Positions 1-7,036 of a stretch of 54,774 bases of DNA are shown piece by piece. Every line of letters begins with the position of its first letter. The first letter of the stretch is position 1. The stretch covers positions 1 to 54,774 of the forward strand of contig JAIPDI010000036.1 in NCBI GenBank assembly GCA_021737785.1, given 5' to 3'. The notes under the pieces were generated by a model that was given only the letters and a program-made list of their open reading frames with translations, was not told where the DNA came from and made no database searches. Position numbers and translations under genes: made by a program. The DNA comes from Deltaproteobacteria bacterium (GTDB taxonomy: Bacteria; Desulfobacterota; DSM-4660; Desulfatiglandales; Desulfatiglandaceae).

Positions 1-300
1 ACCGAACAAATGACAAAAAGCTGCCAGGGGCTTAATGGGGAGCTATATCCAAAAAATCGCAGATTTTTAACACCTTGATTTTACAATACTTTTTTTGAGG
101 CAAATTTTTCCTTGACAGGACCATTATAGGATGTCCCCACGATAATACTGAAAGCGAATTTTACCCAAAGGTTGCCCCCTAACAAATCGTACTTTTCTTC
201 CAGGATGAAGCCGAGCCACATGGACAGTATTATAAAAACAACGCTTAGCATCCCTTAAAACCTCAGCCTAACAGGGTAGCGTGCCGAAAACCTGGCAGGA
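1..300. other. AT-rich leading spacer, no gene seen
   Basis: No reading frame here resembles a protein and I see no RNA gene. The stretch is AT-rich like the polysaccharide genes that follow. It lies downstream of the minus-strand operon, so it may be the 3' flank of that cluster. Confidence 0.4.
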
Positions 301-540
301 TCATGATTGGATTTGTGATAAATCTTTATGTCCCATGCCTCCGCCGCTGATCACCCAGATCCGTAGAACTGTCTCTGCTCCTGAATGGGGTATGAATTCT
401 AACTCTAGACTTGTCGTATCTGATTTTGCAGTAACCCCGATCGACTTCGGTACGGTCTTTTCTCCCTCTGGTTCGTACCAGAACCCAAATTCGCCCTTAA
501 ATACCACCTGATTACGTTGACGTATTATTAACGTCGGCAT
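301..540 (-). CDS. possible small hypothetical protein or C-terminal gene remnant
   Basis: A 79-codon minus-strand frame whose translation has protein-like composition (GFWYEPEGEKTVPKS, LELEFIPHSGAETVLRIWV), reminiscent of a small beta-rich domain. I recognise no family. There is no clear Shine-Dalgarno site before its ATG. The frame starts inside the 3' end of the 44-aa frame at 512-646, in another register, so the two may be halves of one gene split by a frameshift, or unrelated. A plus-strand frame covers the same bases, so coding is not certain. Confidence 0.25.
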   Translation of the reverse strand: MPTLIIRQRNQVVFKGEFGFWYEPEGEKTVPKSIGVTAKSDTTSLELEFIPHSGAETVLRIWVISGGGMGHKDLSQIQS

Positions 541-646
541 GAAATATTTGATACAGGCACTTGATATTCAGGTAAACAACAAAGAGAATCATCGCAAGAA
601 TCGGGACATGCAAAAGGATCGAAAAGAAGTTCTCAAGAAAAACCAT
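512..646 (-). CDS. predicted 44-aa single-pass membrane protein
   Basis: A short frame starting 5 bp after the stop of the upstream glycosyltransferase gene, with GAGGG two bases before its ATG. This spacing fits translational coupling at the end of the polysaccharide operon. Residues about 7-33 are strongly hydrophobic (SILLHVPILAMILFVVYL), followed by a polar tail ending NNTST. No family is recognised. Small membrane proteins often sit beside family-2 glycosyltransferases, but here the frame could also be the N-terminus of a longer gene continued in the overlapping frame at 301-540. Too short for composition to prove coding. Confidence 0.4.
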   Translation of the reverse strand: MVFLENFFSILLHVPILAMILFVVYLNIKCLYQIFHADVNNTST

Positions 647-651
647 ATCCC

Positions 652-1365
652 TCAGCTCCTGAGTTTTGATTCTTTGTACAAGAGGAATAGCTCTACAAAT
701 GCCTTAAGAATAACCTTCAAATTGCTCCCTGTCTGTGTTCCGAACCTCCGCGGGATATGTGAGACTCCAACCTGTTTGATATGAGCCCCCGAAAGTTTCA
801 TCTTTACCAAGAGTTCTGTGCTGATTGTTGCTCCTGAGGAATTCAATGAAATGCCCTCCAATGCTTTTTTCCTGATTAACTTGAAGGCACAATTCAGATC
901 CCTTATCTTCAGGCTAAATAGGATTCGAACAAGCCGATTCCATGACCATGCATAAAGAGTCCTATGCCAGGGGTCTTGTCTTTTTTTTCTAAATCCAAGG
1001 ATTAAATCGTAATGATCAATTTCTTTTAGAAGCATTTCGATCTCGTGCATATGGAACTGGTGATCCCCGTCTGTAAAAAAAATCCATTCATGTGCAGAAC
1101 TGCTAAATCCAGAGATAAGGGCTGCCCCATACCCTCTATTTTTTTGATGGTGAATGACCCGGACGTTTTTATGTTTAACGGCCAGCTTTTCAGTCACAAG
1201 ACCGGTATTGTCGGTGCTTCCATCATTTATTATCAAAATTTCATATTCTTGAACAAGATTATCCAAAATTTCGGTCGCTTCAAGAACCAGATCCTCGATG
1301 TTCAACGCTTCATTGAAGCATGGGAAAAATACAGAGAGGGAAATGTGGTGTTTTTTGGTAAACAT
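652..1365 (-). CDS. family 2 glycosyltransferase (DPM1-like)
   Basis: A 237-aa GT-A fold glycosyltransferase. Near the N-terminus it reads SLSVFFPCFNEALNIEDLV, the usual nucleotide-sugar binding start, followed by IINDGSTDNTG (about residues 45-55) and the metal-binding FFTDGDHQFH (about 95-104). The C-terminal third resembles polyprenyl-phosphate mannosyl/glucosyl transferases (RDLNCAFKLIRKKAL). Such enzymes move a sugar from a nucleotide donor to undecaprenyl phosphate or another lipid at the cytoplasmic membrane. No C-terminal transmembrane pair is present, so it is probably a soluble or peripheral enzyme. It is the fourth recognisable gene of a minus-strand operon with a carbamoyltransferase, a radical SAM enzyme and another GT2. 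Donor and acceptor cannot be predicted. Confidence 0.85.
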   Translation of the reverse strand: MFTKKHHISLSVFFPCFNEALNIEDLVLEATEILDNLVQEYEILIINDGSTDNTGLVTEKLAVKHKNVRVIHHQKNRGYGAALISGFSSSAHEWIFFTDGDHQFHMHEIEMLLKEIDHYDLILGFRKKRQDPWHRTLYAWSWNRLVRILFSLKIRDLNCAFKLIRKKALEGISLNSSGATISTELLVKMKLSGAHIKQVGVSHIPRRFGTQTGSNLKVILKAFVELFLLYKESKLRS

Positions 1366-1438
1366 CCTATTTTGTGACTATCCGTCTATAAGGACTAAGA
1401 TCTTGAAATTTGCGTCAAATTTTTGGAATCATCAATCA

Positions 1439-3136
1439 TTAGGGGCCATTACAATGTGCCAGATATTTTTGTATAGCCATGTATCGGCTTCCTGTTCTTT
1501 TAAAAGTGGAGACAGCATCTTCAGGGGAACAGACGATCGGTTCCCCGTGAATGTTTAAGCTTGTATTAAGCACGATACCGTTACCCGTCAGGTTTTTGAG
1601 TTCCATGAGCAGGCTGTGAAAAATGGTGTCCTGTTTCTTGATAATCTGAGGACGGCATGTGCCGTCCACGTTTATCACCCCCCGTACAAGGGGCTTCTTA
1701 TCTTCCCGAACCATATAGGCCATTGTCATGAACTCATTTGGGCGCCCATCATAGTCTTCCAAGATTTCTTCCGCATCCTCCTCAAGCATGGCAGGACAGA
1801 AGGGCTGGTACCAGACCCGTTTCTTGAGCTTCAAGTTAAGGGCATCTTTGACGTCGGTGGAGTCGGGCCGCGCAAGGATGGATCGCGCCCCTAAGGTCCT
1901 GGGACCCAGTTCCATACGCCCCTGAAACCATAGAACGATCTCGCCAGCGGCGATTAGCCGGGCAACTTCTCTAACAATATCAGTAGATTTTCTGTAAGAA
2001 AGCCCGTTTTGTCTAAGGGTATGCTCTATCTCCACATCATCGTATTCCGGGCCGAGAGAAAGGTGATTCAGGAGGACCCGATTTGTGCTGTTCAACCGGA
2101 AATTTGCCACCAATGCGGCTCCCAGCGCTAAACCCCCATCGCCCATATGCGGGAAAATGAAGCACCGTTTTACTTGAGGCAAGGTCCTCAGACGCCGGTT
2201 TACCTTCACGTTTGAAAATACCCCTCCGGAAAGGCAGATGTGCTCTTGCCCAGTAATAGCGATGGCGTTCTGCACCAATTGCATGCACTTGACCTCCAGG
2301 GTGCGCTGAGCCATATAGGCAAACTGCTCCGACGGATAACGCCAGAGGATCTTTCTCAGCGCCTCGTACATTCCCAGTGAGGAATGGCGGCAGTGCACTG
2401 ACATGCCTTCCACAGCGATTAGATTGAGCAAAGGATTTTCAGCGTCGGCTATTGGATGTGCATAGTTGGCGAGTGCCATCACCTTTCCCTCATCCTCCAA
2501 CTCCCGCATATTCAACAAATTAGTCACATGTTCAAAAAAGATGCCGAGGGAGTGACGAGCTGAGAGGGAGGCCATTTTTTCAAGCCGCCCATTTTCAAAA
2601 CGATACACAGAGCCTGACAAGCCATCTCCCACACCGTCAAGAGTGAGAACCAGAGATTGCGAAAATCCGCTGCAAAATGCCGCTGCCGCAGCGTGGGCGT
2701 GATGGTGGTCCACCAGATGCAACCTAAACTGTTTAAATCCAATACTTTTAAGGCGTTTCTGAAGTGTACTGGAACTGATCCAGTTCGTGGGGAGGGAGGG
2801 GCCATATTCTGTCAGTCGGTATTTCATTCTTTTCTTGAAGGGAGAGGTCCCGGCCGGGCCTTTCTTTCTTCTGCGGATAAGATAATATTCCTCCTTAAGC
2901 GAGGGAAAAACACGGGTTAGCGTTTTTGCAAAATCCGATGTGGAAATAGCGATCTCGGATAGTTGCGAGATCTCGGTCCCAGTATACTCGAGACAAGCCC
3001 GAATGGACATTTCGGGGAACGCGACTTCCAGCTTTCTTCGAGACAGTCGTTCCTCGTTAATGGCGAAAAGGATTTTATCGCCTTCGATCAAGGCCGCTCC
3101 TGAATCGTGGCCGTCCCATATGCCAAGTATTTTCAT
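1439..3136 (-). CDS. NodU/CmcH-family carbamoyltransferase
   Basis: A 565-aa O-carbamoyltransferase. These enzymes transfer a carbamoyl group from carbamoyl phosphate to a hydroxyl on a sugar or secondary metabolite. The N-terminal ASKHA/Kae1-like half opens with MKILGIWDGHDSGAALI and has EERLSRRK, then the metal-binding HHHAHAAAAAF (about residue 145). LSGGVFSNVKVNRRL follows near residue 305. The C-terminal YrdC-like half carries WFQGRMELGPRTLGARSIL (about 405-423) and LNTSLNIHGEPIV (about 525). Length matches the family. The 18-bp gap to the radical SAM gene upstream supports one operon. Given the glycosyltransferases on both sides, carbamoylation of a surface glycan sugar is the best inference. 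Confidence 0.9.
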   Translation of the reverse strand: MKILGIWDGHDSGAALIEGDKILFAINEERLSRRKLEVAFPEMSIRACLEYTGTEISQLSEIAISTSDFAKTLTRVFPSLKEEYYLIRRRKKGPAGTSPFKKRMKYRLTEYGPSLPTNWISSSTLQKRLKSIGFKQFRLHLVDHHHAHAAAAAFCSGFSQSLVLTLDGVGDGLSGSVYRFENGRLEKMASLSARHSLGIFFEHVTNLLNMRELEDEGKVMALANYAHPIADAENPLLNLIAVEGMSVHCRHSSLGMYEALRKILWRYPSEQFAYMAQRTLEVKCMQLVQNAIAITGQEHICLSGGVFSNVKVNRRLRTLPQVKRCFIFPHMGDGGLALGAALVANFRLNSTNRVLLNHLSLGPEYDDVEIEHTLRQNGLSYRKSTDIVREVARLIAAGEIVLWFQGRMELGPRTLGARSILARPDSTDVKDALNLKLKKRVWYQPFCPAMLEEDAEEILEDYDGRPNEFMTMAYMVREDKKPLVRGVINVDGTCRPQIIKKQDTIFHSLLMELKNLTGNGIVLNTSLNIHGEPIVCSPEDAVSTFKRTGSRYMAIQKYLAHCNGP

Positions 3137-3154
3137 AGGGCTAAAAGCTGCTTT

Positions 3155-4582
3155 TCAAGATGAATTCGCCATCCATCGAACAAATTTGGCACCACCTTTA
3201 ATGTTCTGAAGAATGCCAGCTGCTCGCAATAGTTTGGAAAAGCTGACGAAGCGGCTCGGTCTGAGGTAAAATTTGCGAAATCCCAATCTCCTGTAATAGT
3301 TTACTACCGAAGGGGGAGCTCCAGGCATGTTCATGATAGCGTTGTCCTGTCGAAAGTCATCAAAATTCCTATTTTCTATCCATCCTTGTTTTTCTGCAAG
3401 TTCGTAGAGCGATGATCCAGGGAAAGGCACAGCACAGTAGAACTGCGCTACATCCGGGTCCAGATCCAAAGCCAATTTAATTGTTTTTTCAAGCGTCTCC
3501 GCTGTTTCTCCAGGAAGTCCTAGGACAAAATGCGCTGCCACCTTTATCCGGGCATCCTTGGCGAACCTCACTGCTTCCCGACATTGATCAACTGTAGTAT
3601 TTTTGCGGGCCTTGTCCAGAACCTTCTGATCCCCGGATTCAATACCATAGCTGATCATCCAGCATCCCGCCCGTTTCATTGTGTTGAGCAGACTTCCATC
3701 TACCGTATCCACCCTGCTGTTACATGTCCAGCCGACATGGAGTCTGCGCTTCAAAATGTGTTGGCAAAACTCAAGTACGTATTCGCGATCGGATGTGAAT
3801 GTATCGGCCCACATGAAGAACTGTTTTATGTCGAAGGCACTCATTACATATTCGATCTCGGCTATAACCCTGGGCACTGTCTTCTTTCTGATCTTTCTAC
3901 CGTAGTAGGTCTGGGCTGTGCAGAAATTACATTGATAGGGACAGCCCCGTAAGGGGGCGAGGATCAAAAATTTTTCCCCTGTCAGAGGCAGGCGATATGG
4001 ATCCAAATTCAACAGATGCCAGGCTGGAAAGGGAAGATTGTCAAGGTTGTTGATAAAGGGACGTCTGTTATTATGGCACACATGCCCCCTTGTATCCCTG
4101 TAGCTGATTCCCATGACACCTTCTAACCCCTTGCCTTTCTCCAGTGCCTCTGCGAGGCCTTTCAGGGATTCCTCAGGCTCATTTCTAACAATGAAATCAA
4201 GGTGATGCGAATCATCCAGGCACTCGTCGGCAAGGGCGGTGACATGTGTTCCAAAAACGCCGGTCTTTACGCCGGAAGCAACTGCCTTGATTTCTCCTGC
4301 CAGGGCCAGATCGCTGTTAATCGACGGAGTCGCTGTGGCCCAGGCAACAAGATAATAATTGCCCTTTTTGATTCTCGCCAGAAGCTCTTTTAACCGGATC
4401 CCTTGAGCCGCACAATCCAGTATATCCACACAGTGACCAGACGCTTCAAGGATGGCCCCGGCAGAGGCCAAAGTTATGGGCGGCCACAGAGTGCTCCAGA
4501 CACCCTGTTCCTGATTGCAGCGACCTTCTCTGATGAATGCCCGATTGTCGTAAGTAGGGGGGTTTAACAGGAGTATTTTCAT
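3155..4582 (-). CDS. B12-binding-domain radical SAM enzyme
   Basis: A 475-aa class B-type radical SAM protein. Residues 1 to about 160 form a cobalamin-binding Rossmann-like domain (MKILLLNPPTYDNRAF; TLASAGAILEASGHCVDILD). The radical SAM core follows with RGCPYQCNFC, giving the CxxxCxxC cluster ligands at C214, C218 and C221. GIESGDQKVLDKARK and HFVLGLPGETAETLE are typical of the BchE/elongator-type TIM barrel. Members catalyse methylations, cyclisations or rearrangements using B12 and an Fe4S4 cluster. It sits 20 bp after the upstream GT2 and 18 bp before the carbamoyltransferase, so modification of a polysaccharide or its lipid carrier is plausible. The exact reaction is unknown. Confidence 0.88.
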   Translation of the reverse strand: MKILLLNPPTYDNRAFIREGRCNQEQGVWSTLWPPITLASAGAILEASGHCVDILDCAAQGIRLKELLARIKKGNYYLVAWATATPSINSDLALAGEIKAVASGVKTGVFGTHVTALADECLDDSHHLDFIVRNEPEESLKGLAEALEKGKGLEGVMGISYRDTRGHVCHNNRRPFINNLDNLPFPAWHLLNLDPYRLPLTGEKFLILAPLRGCPYQCNFCTAQTYYGRKIRKKTVPRVIAEIEYVMSAFDIKQFFMWADTFTSDREYVLEFCQHILKRRLHVGWTCNSRVDTVDGSLLNTMKRAGCWMISYGIESGDQKVLDKARKNTTVDQCREAVRFAKDARIKVAAHFVLGLPGETAETLEKTIKLALDLDPDVAQFYCAVPFPGSSLYELAEKQGWIENRNFDDFRQDNAIMNMPGAPPSVVNYYRRLGFRKFYLRPSRFVSFSKLLRAAGILQNIKGGAKFVRWMANSS

Positions 4583-4602
4583 CTTAGGACCTGCAAGATC
4601 GG

Positions 4603-5295
4603 TTAAAAGAACATATACTTAATCAGGCTGAAAACATATCTGAACCATACCCTCCTCAAGCTGATCTTAGAATAACCAGCCACCCGTTTGTGCTCATGCG
4701 AGGGGACCTCAGCCATTTGAAATCCATTTTTCAGGGTCTTGATGATCATTTCTTGTTCTATGGTGGTGATGTCTTCCTCAAGATTCAACTTTTTGATTAC
4801 GTGGGTCTTTATGGCTCGGAATCCGTTTTGGCTTTCGCTCAGTCTGACATTGAATTTCCAGTTGATGCAGGCGGTTATGAAGGAACTACCCATTAAACGA
4901 AAACACTCGTCAAATCCGCCGTGAAGCTCACTCGAACCCCCCATCAGGCGTGAACCTGATACATGATCGGCTTCACCATCGACTATAGGCTGAATCAATT
5001 TAGGAATGTCATCGGGATTGTGGGAACCGTCGGCATCTATGAAGACAACAATGTCACCAGTCACATGAGATAAGGAACAACGCAATGCCTCGCCTTTGCC
5101 TTTCTTGTGGTCAAGGATGACCTTGACCCCTAAGGCCTCTGCCACCTTACGGGTTTTATCAACTGAATTACCATCTATCAGGATGAGTTCATCAGCATAT
5201 GGCTGACAACCTCTGATAACGGATCCGATTGTGCCTTGCTCGTTGAGGGCAGGTATCACCACGGTGATTTTGGGGTGAGAAGATTTTCGGGTCAT
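4603..5295 (-). CDS. family 2 glycosyltransferase, first gene of the polysaccharide operon
   Basis: A 230-aa dolichol/polyprenyl-phosphate sugar transferase-like protein. It starts PKITVVIPALNEQGTIGSVI and has LILIDGNSVDKTR (about residues 37-49) and the metal-binding VVFIDADGSHNPDDIPKLI (about 84-102), with GSRLMGGSSELHGG and NGFRAIKTHVIKKL further on, all standard for the DPM1/ArnC-like GT2 branch. No transmembrane helices follow the catalytic domain. It is the promoter-proximal gene of the minus-strand cluster, with about 890 bp of gene-free DNA upstream. It probably makes a lipid-linked sugar or extends a glycan; the sugar is not predictable. Confidence 0.87.
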   Translation of the reverse strand: MTRKSSHPKITVVIPALNEQGTIGSVIRGCQPYADELILIDGNSVDKTRKVAEALGVKVILDHKKGKGEALRCSLSHVTGDIVVFIDADGSHNPDDIPKLIQPIVDGEADHVSGSRLMGGSSELHGGFDECFRLMGSSFITACINWKFNVRLSESQNGFRAIKTHVIKKLNLEEDITTIEQEMIIKTLKNGFQMAEVPSHEHKRVAGYSKISLRRVWFRYVFSLIKYMFF

Positions 5296-5843
5296 CGTTG
5301 TTCTATTAGAAAGAAGTTAACGACTTGTGATATCCTCGATTCGAATACATTGAGTGAGGTCTGAGGTTGACTCCTTAATCAGCTATCGGAACTGTTGACA
5401 AATCTTCTGGAAACCTCATGGATTTCGGGCAACCAAAAAGTACAGATATGCCTTACTTATGTTGTAAGTATTTAATTCCCTCCATTTAATTCCCGAGATC
5501 CGCTTTGTAAGAGATCCATTTAATTGCTTTGATTCCATATTATTGTTGAGATTCCAATCGGTGAGCCTCTGACAAGAACCAGCCGGAAGCGCCTTGGTCA
5601 AAACCTTCATGTGACATGGCAAAACCGTGGGCCTTTCTGTGATGCTCGGCGGGCTTTCTCAATCGCTTTCCCGGTCACAGAAGTTCTCGCCCGAGGCGAT
5701 CGCATCAAAGCAGAAGGGATTGGCGGGTGTCATGACGTCACTGCCTCTGACTCGGCACAGCCGAAACAAAAATTTCCCGCACAAAGACGCAACGCCACCA
5801 AGATTCTTTCTTTTGTAAAAAGGCTGTCCTTCGTTTCCTTCGC

Positions 5844-5930
5844 TATCTTCTGTAAAATTCCAACGGCCTAAAAGAAGTCTCACACAGAGACCAGAGGCAC
5901 AAAGGTTTCATGCTTTAAAAAAAGCTGTCC
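5844..5930. repeat. dispersed 87-bp repeat, copy 1
   Basis: Matches 6067-6153 along its length. It begins TATCTTCTGTAAAATTC, contains TCTCACACAGAGACCAGAGG and CACAAAGG, and ends in an A-run before GCTGTCC. A shortened third copy (CCAACGGCCAAAAGAAAGCT) lies around 6756-6790. The CACAGAG/CACAAAG core also recurs at 32357-32452. Confidence 0.75.
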
Positions 5931-6066
5931 TTCTGTCGCTGGGAGGCCGCAAACAAAACCGCCATGCCTTCGGCAAACGGCTCATAAAAAAAGTATGCTC
6001 CGCGACCTCTGTGACTCGAGTGACCACGCCATGGCGCGGGAATGGGCACTGAGGCCACATCATCCT

Positions 6067-6153
6067 TATCTTCCGCAAAATTCTGAATGGCCCAAAAGAG
6101 ATCTCACACAGAGCCTCAGAGGCACAAAGATTCTTCCTTTAAAAAAATCAGTC
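6067..6153. repeat. dispersed 87-bp repeat, copy 2
   Basis: Second copy of the element at 5844-5930, with the same order of blocks: TATCTTCCGCAAAATTC, then TCTCACACAGAGCCTCAGAG, CACAAAGATTC, and an A-run. It ends about 35 bp before the stop codon of the adjacent lipoprotein gene. Confidence 0.75.
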
Positions 6154-6187
6154 TTCGTTTTCTTCTGTAAGATAAATTCCAGTTTTT

Positions 6188-6733
6188 TTACCGGACCGGC
6201 TTTTGCCATTCCTTGGCAAAGATCTCAGCCACCCGGTTGACCTGGCTCGGATCGATCTTGAGGGCCTTGGCCACCTCCAGATAGAGCTGCCGCCTGTCGT
6301 TGTTCTCGGCGCTGACAAGGCTGTTGAGATCCCGCTTCTCCTTGAGCCCCAACCCCGCGGCATTGCCTAAGGAGACATAGCCGTCATTCCCCTCCTTGAG
6401 CATCCCCTTTTCATAAAAGGGTTTCATCTGGGCATACCGGGCCTTCATTTGCGCCTTGAGGCTCCGGATGGTGGGATTGGATACGCTCAGCTCGTCGGCC
6501 CACGCAGGGGCGCACGCCAGGGCCATCAGGGTTTCCCTCAGATGGAGGCCCCTCCCCTTCCAGAAAAAGCTCCCTTTTCCGTCCGGCGTCTGACTTCTGA
6601 TCTCATCCACAATCTCTCCGGCAACCGATTCCACCTTCTCCGCCGGAAAGTAAATGTTGATGGTCACGCAGGCAACGATCAACGATAAAAAGACCGACGT
6701 TGTTATCCATAAAGCCTTTCGATAGGTGTTCAT
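6188..6733 (-). CDS. lipoprotein with YnbE-like N-terminus fused to YdbL-like (DUF1318) domain
   Basis: A 181-aa exported protein. AAGGAGG lies six bases before the ATG at 6733, which sets the start in preference to the adjacent in-frame ATG at 6736. Residues 8-22 form a lipoprotein signal with lipobox LIVAC and acceptor C22. The next stretch, CVTINIYFPAEKVESVAGEI, resembles the small outer-membrane lipoprotein YnbE. Residues about 66-80 (LRETLMALACAPAWAD) look like a leftover cleavable signal peptide, and about 82-181 is the YdbL/DUF1318 domain (SNPTIRSLKAQMKARYAQM). In E. coli YnbE, YdbL and the AsmA-like YdbH act together in phospholipid transport between membranes. The YdbH-like gene lies just upstream here, which supports the same role. 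Confidence 0.8.
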   Translation of the reverse strand: MNTYRKALWITTSVFLSLIVACVTINIYFPAEKVESVAGEIVDEIRSQTPDGKGSFFWKGRGLHLRETLMALACAPAWADELSVSNPTIRSLKAQMKARYAQMKPFYEKGMLKEGNDGYVSLGNAAGLGLKEKRDLNSLVSAENNDRRQLYLEVAKALKIDPSQVNRVAEIFAKEWQKPVR

Positions 6734-6794
6734 CATTCCCCTCCTTAAATATGCATATCTCCAACGGCCAAAAGAAAGCTCACATAAAGGTTTT

Positions 6795-6975
6795 AGTACC
6801 TTACTTCCTGGTCTTGTGTCATGAAAAACAAGAAAATATGGCCATCCTTCCACCGCACACTTACCCTTCCGTCATTCCGGCACGGTTTTGGCCGGAATCC
6901 AGGAATACGCCGGACTGGATTCCGGCTAAGGGCATGCCGGAATGACGGGGCAGCACCAGCCGTTTTGGTTGCGGT
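6795..6975. repeat. nested-palindrome dispersed repeat, copy A
   Basis: A 181-bp element nearly identical to 37424-37597. Outer inverted arms are CGTCATTCCGGCA (6870-6882) and TGCCGGAATGACG (6935-6947). Inner arms are GCCGGAATCC (6891-6900) and GGATTCCGGC (6918-6927, approximate). Conserved flanks outside the palindrome (GTCATGAAAAACAAGAAAAT on the left, GTTTTGGTTGCGGT on the right) show the unit is longer than the hairpin. It lies between the YdbH-like and YdbL-like genes. No transposase is present, so a non-autonomous element is likely. Confidence 0.85.
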
Positions 6976-7036
6976 TATCGCTTTGGCTTTGTTAATGCCT
7001 GTTCTTCGTTCCCTTCGGTTTCTTCTGTAAAAATCC

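Larger units (their letters stand above)
5296..6187. other. repeat-rich intergenic region
   Basis: About 890 bp separate the polysaccharide operon from the lipoprotein gene. Frames here are short, lack ribosome sites and mostly translate repeats. The region holds two copies of an 87-bp repeat (separate entries). The promoter of the minus-strand polysaccharide operon should lie near 5300-5420, but I see no strong consensus boxes. Confidence 0.6.

Noticed and set aside
5416-5871. Short frames on both strands in the 5.3-6.2 kb spacer
   Set aside because: No ribosome sites, no family resemblance, and they overlap repeat copies.
5844-6153. Direct repeats as a CRISPR array
   Set aside because: Only two long imperfect copies, no regular short spacers and no cas genes.
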